Source: Hymenobacter aranciens (GTDB taxonomy: Bacteria; Bacteroidota; Bacteroidia; Cytophagales; Hymenobacteraceae). From it: DNA of 64,000 nt. The position numbers and the translations under genes are program-made. The notes beneath the pieces were generated by a model. It worked only from the letters and a program-made list of their open reading frames with translations, searched no databases and had not been told where the DNA came from. Positions within the stretch are counted from its first letter, which is position 1; each line of letters opens with the position of its first letter. The DNA lies in contig NZ_JAUQSY010000006.1 in NCBI RefSeq assembly GCF_030580865.1, positions 248,001-312,000 on the forward strand, written 5' to 3'. Of this stretch, positions 44,387 to 53,222 are shown piece after piece.

Positions 44387-44581
44387 CTATTCGTTCGGCT
44401 GGCCGTAGGTGGCGAGCTTGTAAACAGCCTTTTGCTTCATTTTGCGCTGCGTGATGCTGGGCTTCTGGAAGAACGTGCGACGACGCAGCTCTTTCAGAAC
44501 GCCGGTACGCTCAAATTTCTTTTTGAAGCGCTTCAGAGCGCGGTCAACCGATTCGTTGTCTTTGATTTGAACGATAATCAT
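44387..44581 (-). CDS. rpsU: 30S ribosomal protein bS21
   Basis: 64 residues, the usual length. [20 protein letters not shown] at the start and [17 protein letters not shown] are diagnostic, with the basic tail [12 protein letters not shown]. bS21 sits near the 3' end of 16S rRNA. The sequence upstream of its ATG is pyrimidine-rich (ATTCTCCTCACTTCTC) and holds no Shine-Dalgarno. It has a consensus promoter with TTTG, 19 nt and TATCTTTG. It opens the rpsU-xerC-hpf group. Confidence 0.95.
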   Translation of the reverse strand: MIIVQIKDNESVDRALKRFKKKFERTGVLKELRRRTFFQKPSITQRKMKQKAVYKLATYGQPNE

Positions 44582-44630
44582 ATCGAGAAGTGAGGAGAAT
44601 TGCTACGGGAAGGCCGAGTAAATCGGGCCG

Positions 44631-44661
44631 CAAAGATAAACAGCATTTTGCCGAATTCAAA
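44631..44661 (-). promoter_or_regulatory. Consensus Bacteroidota promoter of rpsU
   Basis: On the minus strand TTTG (44658-44661), 19 nt, then TATCTTTG (44631-44638). Both elements match the consensus, making this one of the clearest promoters in the window. The leader to the ATG is about 45 nt. Confidence 0.85.
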
Positions 44662-44692
44662 CGGATGACGCTGATTTTTTGACGACCGCGCT

Positions 44693-45832
44693 TTATTTGA
44701 GCAGCGTGCGGGCAATAACGAGCTTCTGAATTTCGCTGGTGCCCTCGCCAATGGTGCAGAGTTTGGCGTCGCGATAGTACTTCTCGGCCGGGTAATCCTT
44801 GGTGTAGCCGTAGCCGCCAAAGATTTGCACGCCCTCGTTGGCCACGCGCACGCTCACCTCGGAGGCGTAGAGCTTGGCCATCGCCGACTCGCGGTTCACG
44901 TTCAGGCCGGCGTCTTTCATGGCGGCGGCGCGGTAAGTGAGCAGGCTGGCAGCCTCGATTTCGGTGGCCATGTCGGCCAGCTTAAAGCCGATGCCCTGGA
45001 AGTTGCTGATGGGCTGATTGAACTGGTGGCGCTCCTTGGAGTATTGCAGAGCCGCTTCGTAAGCACCTTGCGCAATGCCGAGGCTGAGGGCCGCGATGCT
45101 GATACGGCCGCCGTCGAGCACTTTCAGGGCTTGCACGAAGCCGTCGCCGACCTTGCCGATGACGTTTTCCTTCGGAACGCGGCAATCGGTGAAAATTAAT
45201 TCGGTGGTTTCGGAAGCGCGCATGCCGAGCTTGTCTTCCTTGCGGCCAGCGGCGAAACCGGGCGTGTTGCGCTCGATGATGAAGGCCGTCATGGCATGCG
45301 AGTCGCCGACCTCGCCGGTGCGGGCAATAACGACGGCCACGTGGCCGGATTTGCCGTGGGTGATGAAGTTTTTGGCGCCGTTGAGCACGTAGTGGTCGCC
45401 GTCGGGCACGGCGGTGGTGCGCATGTTGCCGGCGTCGGAGCCGGTGTTAGGCTCGGTGAGGCCCCAGGCCCCAATCCACTCACCGGAGGCCAGCTTGGGC
45501 AGGTATTTCTGCTTCTGCTCCTCGGAGGCGTGCTGCAGGATGTGGCCGGTGCAGAGCGAGTTGTGAGCCGCCATGCTGAGGCCGATGCTGCCGTCAATCT
45601 TGGAAAGCTCGGCAATGGCCGTTACGTATTCCTGGTAGCCAAAGCCGGAGCCGCCGTACTGCTGCGGCACCAGCACGCCCATCAAACCTAGCTCGCCGAG
45701 CTGGTGAAAAACGTCGATGGGAAATTCTTGGCTTTCGTCCCACTTCATCATGTGGGGCTTGATATGCTGGGCGCCAAAATCGCGCACCATTTGCGCAATC
45801 ATGGTCTGGTTTTCGGTGGCTACGGCTTCCAT
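44693..45832 (-). CDS. Acyl-CoA dehydrogenase
   Basis: 379 residues, normal length. It introduces a trans double bond into acyl-CoA using [20 protein letters not shown] near residue 130, the flavin-binding FGQ-type region [20 protein letters not shown] near residue 270 and the closing [20 protein letters not shown] with the catalytic Glu region are present. [19 protein letters not shown] is a signature. Short- or branched-chain substrates are likely, but chain length is not certain. Transcribed alone; a -7-like TACTTTCG lies upstream near 45908 on the minus strand. Confidence 0.93.
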   Translation of the reverse strand: MEAVATENQTMIAQMVRDFGAQHIKPHMMKWDESQEFPIDVFHQLGELGLMGVLVPQQYGGSGFGYQEYVTAIAELSKIDGSIGLSMAAHNSLCTGHILQHASEEQKQKYLPKLASGEWIGAWGLTEPNTGSDAGNMRTTAVPDGDHYVLNGAKNFITHGKSGHVAVVIARTGEVGDSHAMTAFIIERNTPGFAAGRKEDKLGMRASETTELIFTDCRVPKENVIGKVGDGFVQALKVLDGGRISIAALSLGIAQGAYEAALQYSKERHQFNQPISNFQGIGFKLADMATEIEAASLLTYRAAAMKDAGLNVNRESAMAKLYASEVSVRVANEGVQIFGGYGYTKDYPAEKYYRDAKLCTIGEGTSEIQKLVIARTLLK

Positions 45833-45967
45833 GGAAAGTGGAAAATGGGTGGGAATGGAAAAAAGACAGAAAAGGAATTAAACCGGTCAGGGGCGGTTTT
45901 GGGCCCACGAAAGTACGATTTTACTACTTGAAAACCTTGATTCTGACCAGTGGCTGGCACACCTTAT

Positions 45968-45999
45968 TTTGAACAGACCCGGCAAAAGCGTTACTTTTG
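45968..45999 (+). promoter_or_regulatory. Promoter of the polysaccharide export operon
   Basis: TTTG (45968-45971), 20 nt and TACTTTTG (45992-45999) match the Bacteroidota consensus. Transcription would begin near 46004, which excludes the ATG at 45969 of the longer frame and supports the start at 46080. Confidence 0.78.
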
Positions 46000-46079
46000 A
46001 GGCTTTTTCAGGAGTAGCGCCACTTTTGTCCGACGCTTTTTCTGCCTTTTTCGCCCGATTTCGCTCTTTCCTGGCCTTC

Positions 46080-47036
46080 ATGCCGAATTTTCCGTTTCGC
46101 CGCTCCGGGTGGCTATACCTCCTGTGCCTGTCGATGGCACTGCTATCGTCCTGCTCCAAGCGCTACTACAACCAGCGCACCATGTTCCGACTGACGGACA
46201 ACAAAGGCAACATGGTAGATACTACCAAGTTGCGCACGGCCGTCAATCGAGCGGCCCGCAATTACATCATCCAACCCAACGACTACCTGGAGGTGCGGGT
46301 GTACACCAACAAAGGGGAGCGGCTCATCGACCCGAACGGAGAATTGTCGTTTGGCCAGCCCGGTGGTGCCAGCCCTTCGGCCGGCAGCCGGAGCACAATG
46401 AGCAGTGGCGGTGCCAGTGGCGGTGGCGGCGGTGGCGCCCAGCGCAATGTGGGCGCTGGCGCGGGCACCACTTCTACCGGGGCCGGGTTTCTGGTGCAAG
46501 CCGATGGAACGGTGACGCTGCCCATGGCAAACAAGGTTAAAGTAAGCGGCCTGTCGCTTCTGCAAGCCGACAGCGTGTTAAAAATCAAATACAATGACTT
46601 TTACAAAGAGTCATTTGTGACTACTCACGTGACCAACAACCGGGTAATGATACTGGGCGCGCCGGGTGGGCAGGTTATTCCTCTGGTGAACGACAACATG
46701 AACCTGCTGGAAATCCTGGCGCTGGCGGGGGGCGTCGACGGGCAAGGTGGGGGCGGCAATACCCTCTACCGCTTCGGCGGAAAAGCCAACAATATCCGCA
46801 TCATTCGGGGCGACCTGAAGAACCCGCAGGTGCAAATTATTGACCTGACTACGCTCGACGGCATGCGGCGCGCGAACCTGCAAATGGAGCCCAACGATAT
46901 TGTGTACGTGGAGCCCATTCGCCGGCCATTCCTGGATGCCTTGGTCGATGCCGGGCCGGCCATCAGCGCGGCAGCTTTGCTGCTAAACGCTACGGCCATT
47001 ATTGTCAACTTGATGATAGCCACGCGCACGAACTAG
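46080..47036 (+). CDS. Polysaccharide export lipoprotein, Wza type
   Basis: About 318 residues. The signal (FRRSGWLYLLCLSMALLSSC) ends in a lipobox with Cys near residue 21. A polysaccharide-export domain follows (NYIIQPNDYLEVRVYTNKGE near residue 50), then a Gly/Ser-rich insert near residues 90-135 that seems peculiar to this protein, then the second half GFLVQADGTVTLPMANKVKV and an SLBB-like part with MILGAPGGQVIPLVND near 195. A helix closes the protein near residue 300. It would form the outer-membrane channel for the polymer. First of three export genes. Confidence 0.88.
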   Translation: MPNFPFRRSGWLYLLCLSMALLSSCSKRYYNQRTMFRLTDNKGNMVDTTKLRTAVNRAARNYIIQPNDYLEVRVYTNKGERLIDPNGELSFGQPGGASPSAGSRSTMSSGGASGGGGGGAQRNVGAGAGTTSTGAGFLVQADGTVTLPMANKVKVSGLSLLQADSVLKIKYNDFYKESFVTTHVTNNRVMILGAPGGQVIPLVNDNMNLLEILALAGGVDGQGGGGNTLYRFGGKANNIRIIRGDLKNPQVQIIDLTTLDGMRRANLQMEPNDIVYVEPIRRPFLDALVDAGPAISAAALLLNATAIIVNLMIATRTN

Positions 47037-47094
47037 CCGGGCTTTCTGTTAACTAACTGGTTTCTTACGGTCGCTCCGGCGGCTTTCCCATACA

Positions 47095-49608
47095 ATGGCT
47101 AAAAGTGAAAACGCCGAGCTAGAGGAGCTCATCCGTAACGCAACGGCGGGTACCAGCGAACTGCCGCCCCCCGCCCTGCTGGGCACCAACAATGCTGCCG
47201 ACGATGAAAGCGACTCGGCGGCCCTGGACGTGGCCACGCTGGTACTGGTGGCGCGGCGCAGCATGCTGTGGATTATCCTGCTTATTATTCTTGGAATCAG
47301 CGCTTCGTGGCTATACCTGCGCTATACCAAGCCAGTGTACAAATCGGCCTCGCTGCTCAAAATTGATGAGAAGACCGAGGCGATTCTGGACCTGCCTGAG
47401 TATGCAAAACCAGACAAGTCGAAGAGTAACAAGCTGGCCGGTGAGGTAGAACTCATCAAATCGGGCATCATTTATCGGCGGCTGCGCGATTCGCTGGCGC
47501 TGGATGTCAACTACTACGTGCAGGGTACGGTGCTGGAAACCGAGCTGTACCGGTCGTCGCCGTTTCAGGTAAAATACACCATTACTGACCCGGCGCTATA
47601 TAACCGTAAGTTCAACATCAACTTCCTGGAAAACAACCGCATTAAGCTCAGCTATGTGGGCCAGGGCCGCACTACCAGCGCCGAGTACGGGCTGGGCCAG
47701 GTTATCAACCTGCCGGGCATTGTTTTGCAGATAACAACTACGCCGCGGTTTACGCCGGAAGCTTTGGGGCTGAATTATCACTTCACCATTCAGGATGAGC
47801 CGACGGTTAACAGCTTTCTGGACCGCAACCTGCTGGTTGAAATCGTTAATCCTGAAGCCAATACCATCCAGATTTCGTTTGCAGATTATAGCTCGGTAAA
47901 GGCCCAGCACATCGTCGATAAGATTGACACGGTGTATTTGCAGGAGAAGCTGGCGCGGAAAAAAGAAGCGACGGTGCAAACCCTGAACTTTCTGGACCAA
48001 CAGCTCGAGGAAAACCGCCGCAGCCTGCAGCTGGCCGAAGACCGGCTGCAAGGATTTGTGCAGCAAAGCCATACCTGGGATGTGAAGGGCGACGTGGCCG
48101 CCATCACGGGTAAGCTGGAGAAACTGCAGGAAGACCGGGTAGTACTGGAGCAAAAGCTGCGCCTGCTGGACGAAGTAGCCCGGCTGGCCAATCAAAACCG
48201 CATCACCCGCGAAGACAATCAGCTGGTGGAGGAAACCGTGCCCGGCCTAGCCGCGCTGGAAGACCCGCAGATTATTCAGCTGCTGAACGATGTAAACAGC
48301 ACGCAGTGGAACCTGCAGCGCCTGCAGCGCTCCTACAAGGAAACGACGCTGGCCGTGCAGCAGCAGCAGGCCAACCTGGCTTATTCGCGCAATAACCTGC
48401 GGCGGGTGCTGCAGGAAGAGCAAAAGCTGTTGCGCGGGAAACTGGGCCTGCTCAACAACCTGCGCGACCAGTTTAATACCGAGCTGCAAAGCCTGCCGCA
48501 GAAAGGCACCGAGCTGTCGCGCCTGCAGCGGCCCCTGGAACTGCTCGAAAAGAACTACCTGATGCTGATGGAGAAGAAGTCAGACTTCACCATCGCCCAA
48601 GCAGGCACGACGGCCGATTTCCAGATTCTGTCGCCGGCCTCGCTGCCGACGGCCCCCATTTTCCCGGTGAAGCTGATTGTGTACGCCGTAGGATTGGCCG
48701 GGGGCATCATCCTGGGCCTGGGGCTGATTGCCGTGCGCTACTTCATGCACAACACCATCACCAACATCCGGGAGGTAGAACGGAGTACGCAAGCGGCAGT
48801 GCTGGGCCTGATTCCGACCTACGACAAGGAGAAAATGGACGTATCGCGCCTCGTGGTGGACCGCAACCCCAAGTCGGCCATTTCAGAGTCGATTCGCTCG
48901 ATTCGAACGAACCTCGACTTTATCAGTTCGGCTAAGAAGAAACGGCTTATTTCGGTGACCTCGACCATCTCGGGGGAGGGTAAAACCTTCGTAACGGTAA
49001 ACCTGGGTGGCATCATTGCCCTGTCGGGGCAGCGGGTAGTTATTCTCGACCTTGACATGCGGAAGCCCAAGGTGAACTTGGCTTTCGGCACCGAGAACGT
49101 GAAGGGCGTTAGCACCATTCTGATTGAGCGGCACACCGTAGAGGAATGCATTCAAAAAACCTCGATTGAGGCGCTGAACTTTATTTCGGCTGGTCCCACT
49201 CCTCCCAACCCCTCAGAGCTGATACTGAGCCCTAAGTTCGACGTCATGCTGCAGGAGCTGTACAAAATATATGACGTTATTCTGATTGACACGCCGCCGG
49301 TGGGTCTGGTGACGGACGGCATTCTGGTGATGCGCAAGGCGGATATTCCGATTTACATTCTGCGGGCCGGCTATTCGCGCAAAGCCTTCATCAAGAACAT
49401 GAACCGCCTGATGCGTAGCAACCACTTCACGCGCATGTGCACCATTCTCAACGATGCTCAATCGGGTGGTTCCTACGGCTATGGCTACGGCTACGGCTAT
49501 GGCTACGGCTATGGCTATGGCTACGGCTCTTACGGGCAGGGTTACTACGAAGAAGCTCCGCAGCAAGAGCTTACGTTTGGGCAAAAGGTAAAACGCTTCT
49601 TCAGCTAA
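47095..49608 (+). CDS. Wzc-like polysaccharide copolymerase and tyrosine autokinase
   Basis: 837 residues. Residues about 55-80 form the first membrane helix, then a Wzz domain and a long coiled coil, the second helix near 525-550 and a BY-kinase domain: Walker A TISGEGKTFVTV near residue 625, Walker A' VVILDLDMRKP near 650 and Walker B DVILIDTPPVG near 727. The C-terminal tail contains nine consecutive Tyr-Gly pairs (residues about 794-811) plus YGQGYYEE, replacing the usual scattered Tyr cluster. Autophosphorylation of this tail controls chain length. It pairs with the Wza-like gene upstream and the phosphatase downstream. Confidence 0.93.
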   Translation: MAKSENAELEELIRNATAGTSELPPPALLGTNNAADDESDSAALDVATLVLVARRSMLWIILLIILGISASWLYLRYTKPVYKSASLLKIDEKTEAILDLPEYAKPDKSKSNKLAGEVELIKSGIIYRRLRDSLALDVNYYVQGTVLETELYRSSPFQVKYTITDPALYNRKFNINFLENNRIKLSYVGQGRTTSAEYGLGQVINLPGIVLQITTTPRFTPEALGLNYHFTIQDEPTVNSFLDRNLLVEIVNPEANTIQISFADYSSVKAQHIVDKIDTVYLQEKLARKKEATVQTLNFLDQQLEENRRSLQLAEDRLQGFVQQSHTWDVKGDVAAITGKLEKLQEDRVVLEQKLRLLDEVARLANQNRITREDNQLVEETVPGLAALEDPQIIQLLNDVNSTQWNLQRLQRSYKETTLAVQQQQANLAYSRNNLRRVLQEEQKLLRGKLGLLNNLRDQFNTELQSLPQKGTELSRLQRPLELLEKNYLMLMEKKSDFTIAQAGTTADFQILSPASLPTAPIFPVKLIVYAVGLAGGIILGLGLIAVRYFMHNTITNIREVERSTQAAVLGLIPTYDKEKMDVSRLVVDRNPKSAISESIRSIRTNLDFISSAKKKRLISVTSTISGEGKTFVTVNLGGIIALSGQRVVILDLDMRKPKVNLAFGTENVKGVSTILIERHTVEECIQKTSIEALNFISAGPTPPNPSELILSPKFDVMLQELYKIYDVILIDTPPVGLVTDGILVMRKADIPIYILRAGYSRKAFIKNMNRLMRSNHFTRMCTILNDAQSGGSYGYGYGYGYGYGYGYGYGSYGQGYYEEAPQQELTFGQKVKRFFS
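49474..49527 (+). repeat. Hexanucleotide repeat coding for the Tyr-Gly tail
   Basis: Nine units of TAYGGC encode (Tyr-Gly)9 near the end of the tyrosine kinase. The third base alternates C and T, so the DNA repeat is imperfect, which may limit slippage. Confidence 0.9.
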
Positions 49609-49623
49609 CCCGCACTCACAGCA

Positions 49624-50409
49624 ATGGCTTCGTTCTGGCGCAAACTTTTTGGGGGTGGCGAATCGGCCGCCCCGACGGCGCTCGTGGAGTCGTTGGCGGT
49701 GCTGGGCGCCGATATGCACTCGCACCTGCTGCCCGGCCTCGACGACGGGGCCGAGACGATAGAGCATTCGCTGGACCTGCTGCGGGCCATGCGGGCGCTA
49801 GGCTACCGCAAGCTGGTGATGACGCCCCACATTATGGGCGACTTCTACAAGAACACGCCCGAGGGTATCAGGGCCGCCCTGAAGCTGCTTACCGAAGCCG
49901 CCGCCGCCGCGGGCCTCGGCGATGTGGAGCTGGGTTGCGCGGCCGAGTATTACCTCGACGAATTTCTGGGCCGCAAGCTGGCCGATGGTACCGAGATGCT
50001 CACTTTCGGCGGCGACAAGCGTTATCTGCTGTTCGAAACCTCGTATATGAACGAGCCGCTGAACCTGATGGAAACCGTATTTGAGTTGAAGTCGCAGGGC
50101 TACCAGCCAGTGCTGGCCCATCCGGAGCGCTACACCTACCTCTACGGCCGCTTTTCGGAGATTGAGAAGCTGCGCCAAGAGTATGGCGTGTTGATGCAGC
50201 TTAATATCAACTCGCTGGTGGGCTATTACTCGCCGGCAGCGCAGAAGGTAGCCGAACAGCTGGTTGATGGCGGTTTGGTGGATTTTGTGGGCTCCGATGC
50301 TCACCACCTGCGTCATACCAATACGCTGCAAACCAAAGTGCTCCGCGCTCCTTACCTGCAAAAGCTGCTGCAATTACCGCTACGCAACAATCAATTGCTA
50401 AGCAGCTAG
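49624..50409 (+). CDS. PHP-type tyrosine-protein phosphatase (YwqE/CpsB-like)
   Basis: 261 residues. The PHP metal motif DMHSHLLPGLDDGAE is near residue 30, MTPHIMGDFY near 66, HPERYTYLYGRFSEIEKLRQ near 165 and VGSDAHHLRHTN near 222; all metal ligands are present. This manganese-dependent family dephosphorylates BY-kinases such as the Wzc-like protein 15 bp upstream. The gene closes the export set. The first 25 residues are low-complexity. Confidence 0.9.
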   Translation: MASFWRKLFGGGESAAPTALVESLAVLGADMHSHLLPGLDDGAETIEHSLDLLRAMRALGYRKLVMTPHIMGDFYKNTPEGIRAALKLLTEAAAAAGLGDVELGCAAEYYLDEFLGRKLADGTEMLTFGGDKRYLLFETSYMNEPLNLMETVFELKSQGYQPVLAHPERYTYLYGRFSEIEKLRQEYGVLMQLNINSLVGYYSPAAQKVAEQLVDGGLVDFVGSDAHHLRHTNTLQTKVLRAPYLQKLLQLPLRNNQLLSS

Positions 50410-50485
50410 CTACCTCCGCAAGGGTAGGTAGCCGGACTACCTGACCGGCCAGCACTTCGCCTGATTTAGCACTTTCACGCTACTT

Positions 50486-51505
50486 ATGATATTCGTTACC
50501 GGCGGCACTGGCTTGATTGGCTCGTACCTGCTCCGCAGCCTGCGCGAGCGGGGCCTGCTGGTGCGGGCCCTGCACCGCGGCCCGGTGCCGCCCGCTGCCG
50601 TGCCCGGCGTGGAGTGGCTGCCAGGCGACCTGCTTGATACCGAACTGCTGCGTGAGGCTCTGACGCCCGACGTGACGCACGTGTTTCACTGCGCCGGACT
50701 GGTATCGTACGCCCCACAGGACGAAGAGCTGCTGCAAAAAATAAACGTGGAAGGCTCGGCCGCCATCGTGGACGCCTGCCTGGAGCGGCCGGGCATCCGG
50801 CTGGCCTACGTGTCGTCGGTGGCGGCGCTGGGCAGCCCGCCCGCCCGGCCCGAAGGCAGCACCGGCCCGCTGAGCGTGGCCGAAAATGCCACCTGGGACC
50901 TGGGCGCGGCGCACCCGGCCTATGCCACCTCCAAGTACCTGGGCGAGCTGGAGGTGTGGCGGGGCGTGGCCGAGGGCTTGTCGGCCATCATCGTCAATCC
51001 GTCGGTGGTGCTGGGGCCGGGCGACTGGAGCCGCAGCAGCACCCGCCTGCTGCGCTACGCCTACGAGCAGCACCGCTTCTATACGCGCGGTCTCATCAAC
51101 TTCGTGGATGTGCGCGACGTGGTGGCCCAACTGCTGCGTCTGGCGCTGGACTTGCCGCAACTGAGCAGTGAGCGGTACATTCTGAGCGCCGGGGCCATTC
51201 CGCTGGCCGATTTTTTCCAGCAGGCGGCCACGGCCATGGGCCGGCGGCCACCCACCACGGCCGTGCCCGACTGGCTGGCCGAAATAATCTGGCGCGCCGA
51301 GCACGCCCGGGCGGTGCTCACGGGCGCCCGGCCGCTCATTACCAAAGACACGGCGCGGGCGGGCCGGCAGCCCACCGTGTATGCCAACGCCAAGGTGCAA
51401 CAGGCGACCGGCCTGCCCTTCCGGCCGCTGGCCGACACCATTGCCTGGTGCGCCGCCGGGCTGCGGCCCAAACCGCAGCATTCCGGGGCAGTTGTTGTAT
51501 CTTAG
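50486..51505 (+). CDS. NAD-dependent epimerase/dehydratase (extended SDR)
   Basis: 339 residues. FVTGGTGLIGSYLLRSLRER at residue 3 is the NAD-binding motif; the active site is YATSKYLGELE near residue 148, and VNPSVVLGPGDWSRSST follows near residue 170. The substrate is probably a nucleotide sugar or a polyketide-like alcohol; the subfamily resembles dihydroflavonol-4-reductase-like proteins more than UDP-glucose epimerases. It lies 76 bp after the phosphatase gene and could be in the same transcript. Confidence 0.82.
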   Translation: MIFVTGGTGLIGSYLLRSLRERGLLVRALHRGPVPPAAVPGVEWLPGDLLDTELLREALTPDVTHVFHCAGLVSYAPQDEELLQKINVEGSAAIVDACLERPGIRLAYVSSVAALGSPPARPEGSTGPLSVAENATWDLGAAHPAYATSKYLGELEVWRGVAEGLSAIIVNPSVVLGPGDWSRSSTRLLRYAYEQHRFYTRGLINFVDVRDVVAQLLRLALDLPQLSSERYILSAGAIPLADFFQQAATAMGRRPPTTAVPDWLAEIIWRAEHARAVLTGARPLITKDTARAGRQPTVYANAKVQQATGLPFRPLADTIAWCAAGLRPKPQHSGAVVVS

Positions 51506-51676
51506 TATAAACCCCAATCCGCGGGAAGTTTTCTTGGCAATTGCACGGTTTTCGCGTACAATTGTTACTACTATTGACCAGCCAACGCGAGTGCGGAATG
51601 GAAAGCAGCAAGACCAGTCGGACTGGTTTGACGCGGCCATTTCCGCTCCCGAAGTAGCTGGCTGAATCTGTGTATT

Positions 51677-53080
51677 ATGCGCATGAGTGAACATTTTGAG
51701 CATCATCGGGCCGTGCTGGACACGGTGCGCCGTTTCGAGCGAATGCTGAACAGCAACGAGCCCGTTTTTTTTGACCTGGAGGACTTTGAGAACATCATCG
51801 ACCACTACGTAACCAGCACGCAGTTCGACAAGGCCCTACAGGCCTGCGAAGCGGCGCTGGGCCAGTATCCATTTTCGACCGAGCTATTGATTGACCGCGC
51901 CCAGGTGATGGCCATGCGCGGCGACTACCAGGAAGCCGAGCGCCAGATAAACCACGTGGCTACTCTCGACCCGACCAACGCCGATGTGGCCGTGACGCGC
52001 GGCATCATCTGCACCCAGCGGGGTGATTTTGCGCAGGCGGTGGAGTTCTTTCAGGCCGGGCTGGAAAAGGAGCCGGAGCGCGAGGATATTCATTTTAACC
52101 TCGGCCTGGCTTACCAGAGCTGGCAGAAATTCAAGAGCGCGGCCAAGCACTACAAGCAAAGCCTGCGCCTGCAGCCGGACAATGAAACCGGCGTGCAGGA
52201 GCTGCTGCACTGCTTGGCCATTTCGGACCGGCTCGACGAGCACGAGGACTTCTTTAAGCGCTTCACCGACGACGACCCGTATTCGGCCATTGCCTGGTAT
52301 AACCTGGGGCAGTACTGGTACCGGCGCGAGCAATACGACAAAGCCGCTGAGGCTTTTGACTATGCGGTGGTTATCAGTGCCGATTTTTACGATGCCCACC
52401 ACTGGCTGGCCGACACCTTCGTGTGCCAGGAGAAGTACCGCGAGGCCATTGCCGAGTTTGAGCAAAGCTACCCGCCCAATGAGCCGACCGATGAGGCGCT
52501 GTGCAACATCGGCGAGTGCTACGAGAAGCTGCGCGAGTGGGAGCCGGCCCGGAAGTTTTACCACAAAGCCATTGAGTTGAACCCGCAGATGGACGAGGCC
52601 TGGTTCGGGCAGGGCGTTATCTTGCAGGAGCAGGGCCGCTGGTTCGAGTCGATTCATTTCTTCCGCAAGGCAGTGGAGCTGTACGGCGACAGCGGCGAAT
52701 ACTGGTCGGCGCTGGGCATGGCCGAAAACCACGTCGGCAACGTGGTGAGTGCCCTGGAAGCCTTTGAGAAAGCCACCGAGGTGGCGCCCGAAGAAGTGCA
52801 GGCCTGGGTGAACTGGAGCGCCATTCTCTACGAGCAGGGCCACTTTGGCGAGGCGGCCGATTTGGTGCGCCACGCCGTGGAATTGCACCCGCTGGAGTCG
52901 CACTTCCACTATATGCTCTGCGCATATTTGCTGGCCGATGGCCGCCTGCGCGAAGCCTACGCCGAGCTGGAAACGGCGCTCAGCCTGAATTACGAGCAGC
53001 ACTCGCTGCTGTTCGACTACTTCCCGGAGCTGCGGCAGCAGCCCGCTTTGCAGCGGCTTATCGACCAATTTCGGCCCTAA
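51677..53080 (+). CDS. TPR-repeat protein
   Basis: 467 residues, soluble. It consists of about ten tetratricopeptide repeats; clear ones are AIAWYNLGQYWYRREQYDKA near residue 210, EALCNIGECYEKLREWEPA near 275 and ARKFYHKAIELNPQMDEAWF. A partner cannot be told. In other Bacteroidota a TPR gene stands just before phosphosulfolactate synthase and aroE, as here. The start may be the second ATG at 51683. A hairpin with T-tract follows 67 bp after the stop. Confidence 0.88.
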   Translation: MRMSEHFEHHRAVLDTVRRFERMLNSNEPVFFDLEDFENIIDHYVTSTQFDKALQACEAALGQYPFSTELLIDRAQVMAMRGDYQEAERQINHVATLDPTNADVAVTRGIICTQRGDFAQAVEFFQAGLEKEPEREDIHFNLGLAYQSWQKFKSAAKHYKQSLRLQPDNETGVQELLHCLAISDRLDEHEDFFKRFTDDDPYSAIAWYNLGQYWYRREQYDKAAEAFDYAVVISADFYDAHHWLADTFVCQEKYREAIAEFEQSYPPNEPTDEALCNIGECYEKLREWEPARKFYHKAIELNPQMDEAWFGQGVILQEQGRWFESIHFFRKAVELYGDSGEYWSALGMAENHVGNVVSALEAFEKATEVAPEEVQAWVNWSAILYEQGHFGEAADLVRHAVELHPLESHFHYMLCAYLLADGRLREAYAELETALSLNYEQHSLLFDYFPELRQQPALQRLIDQFRP

Positions 53081-53136
53081 GTCGATGCCTCAGGCCGCCC
53101 GGCCCGATAGAGGCGGATAACAATTCGGCCGTGACT

Positions 53137-53178
53137 TACTTTTGTACCTGCCCGCTTTTCGGCGGGCAGGTTTTTTTT
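53137..53178 (+). promoter_or_regulatory. -7 box followed at once by a terminator-like hairpin
   Basis: TACTTTTG at 53137-53144 resembles the -7 box. CCTGCCCGC and GCGGGCAGGTTTTTTTT (53147-53178) form a strong terminator-like hairpin 2 nt after it. The hairpin may terminate the upstream TPR gene or attenuate a transcript begun here. Confidence 0.6.
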
Positions 53179-53222
53179 GCGCATTCTTTACCAGAAACGG
53201 GCCTCGCGCCTGCCTTATTTGC

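Noticed and set aside
45969..46079. Longer N-terminus of the Wza-like protein
   Set aside because: The -33/-7 promoter at 45968-45999 overlaps that region, and the lipoprotein signal only begins at 46080.
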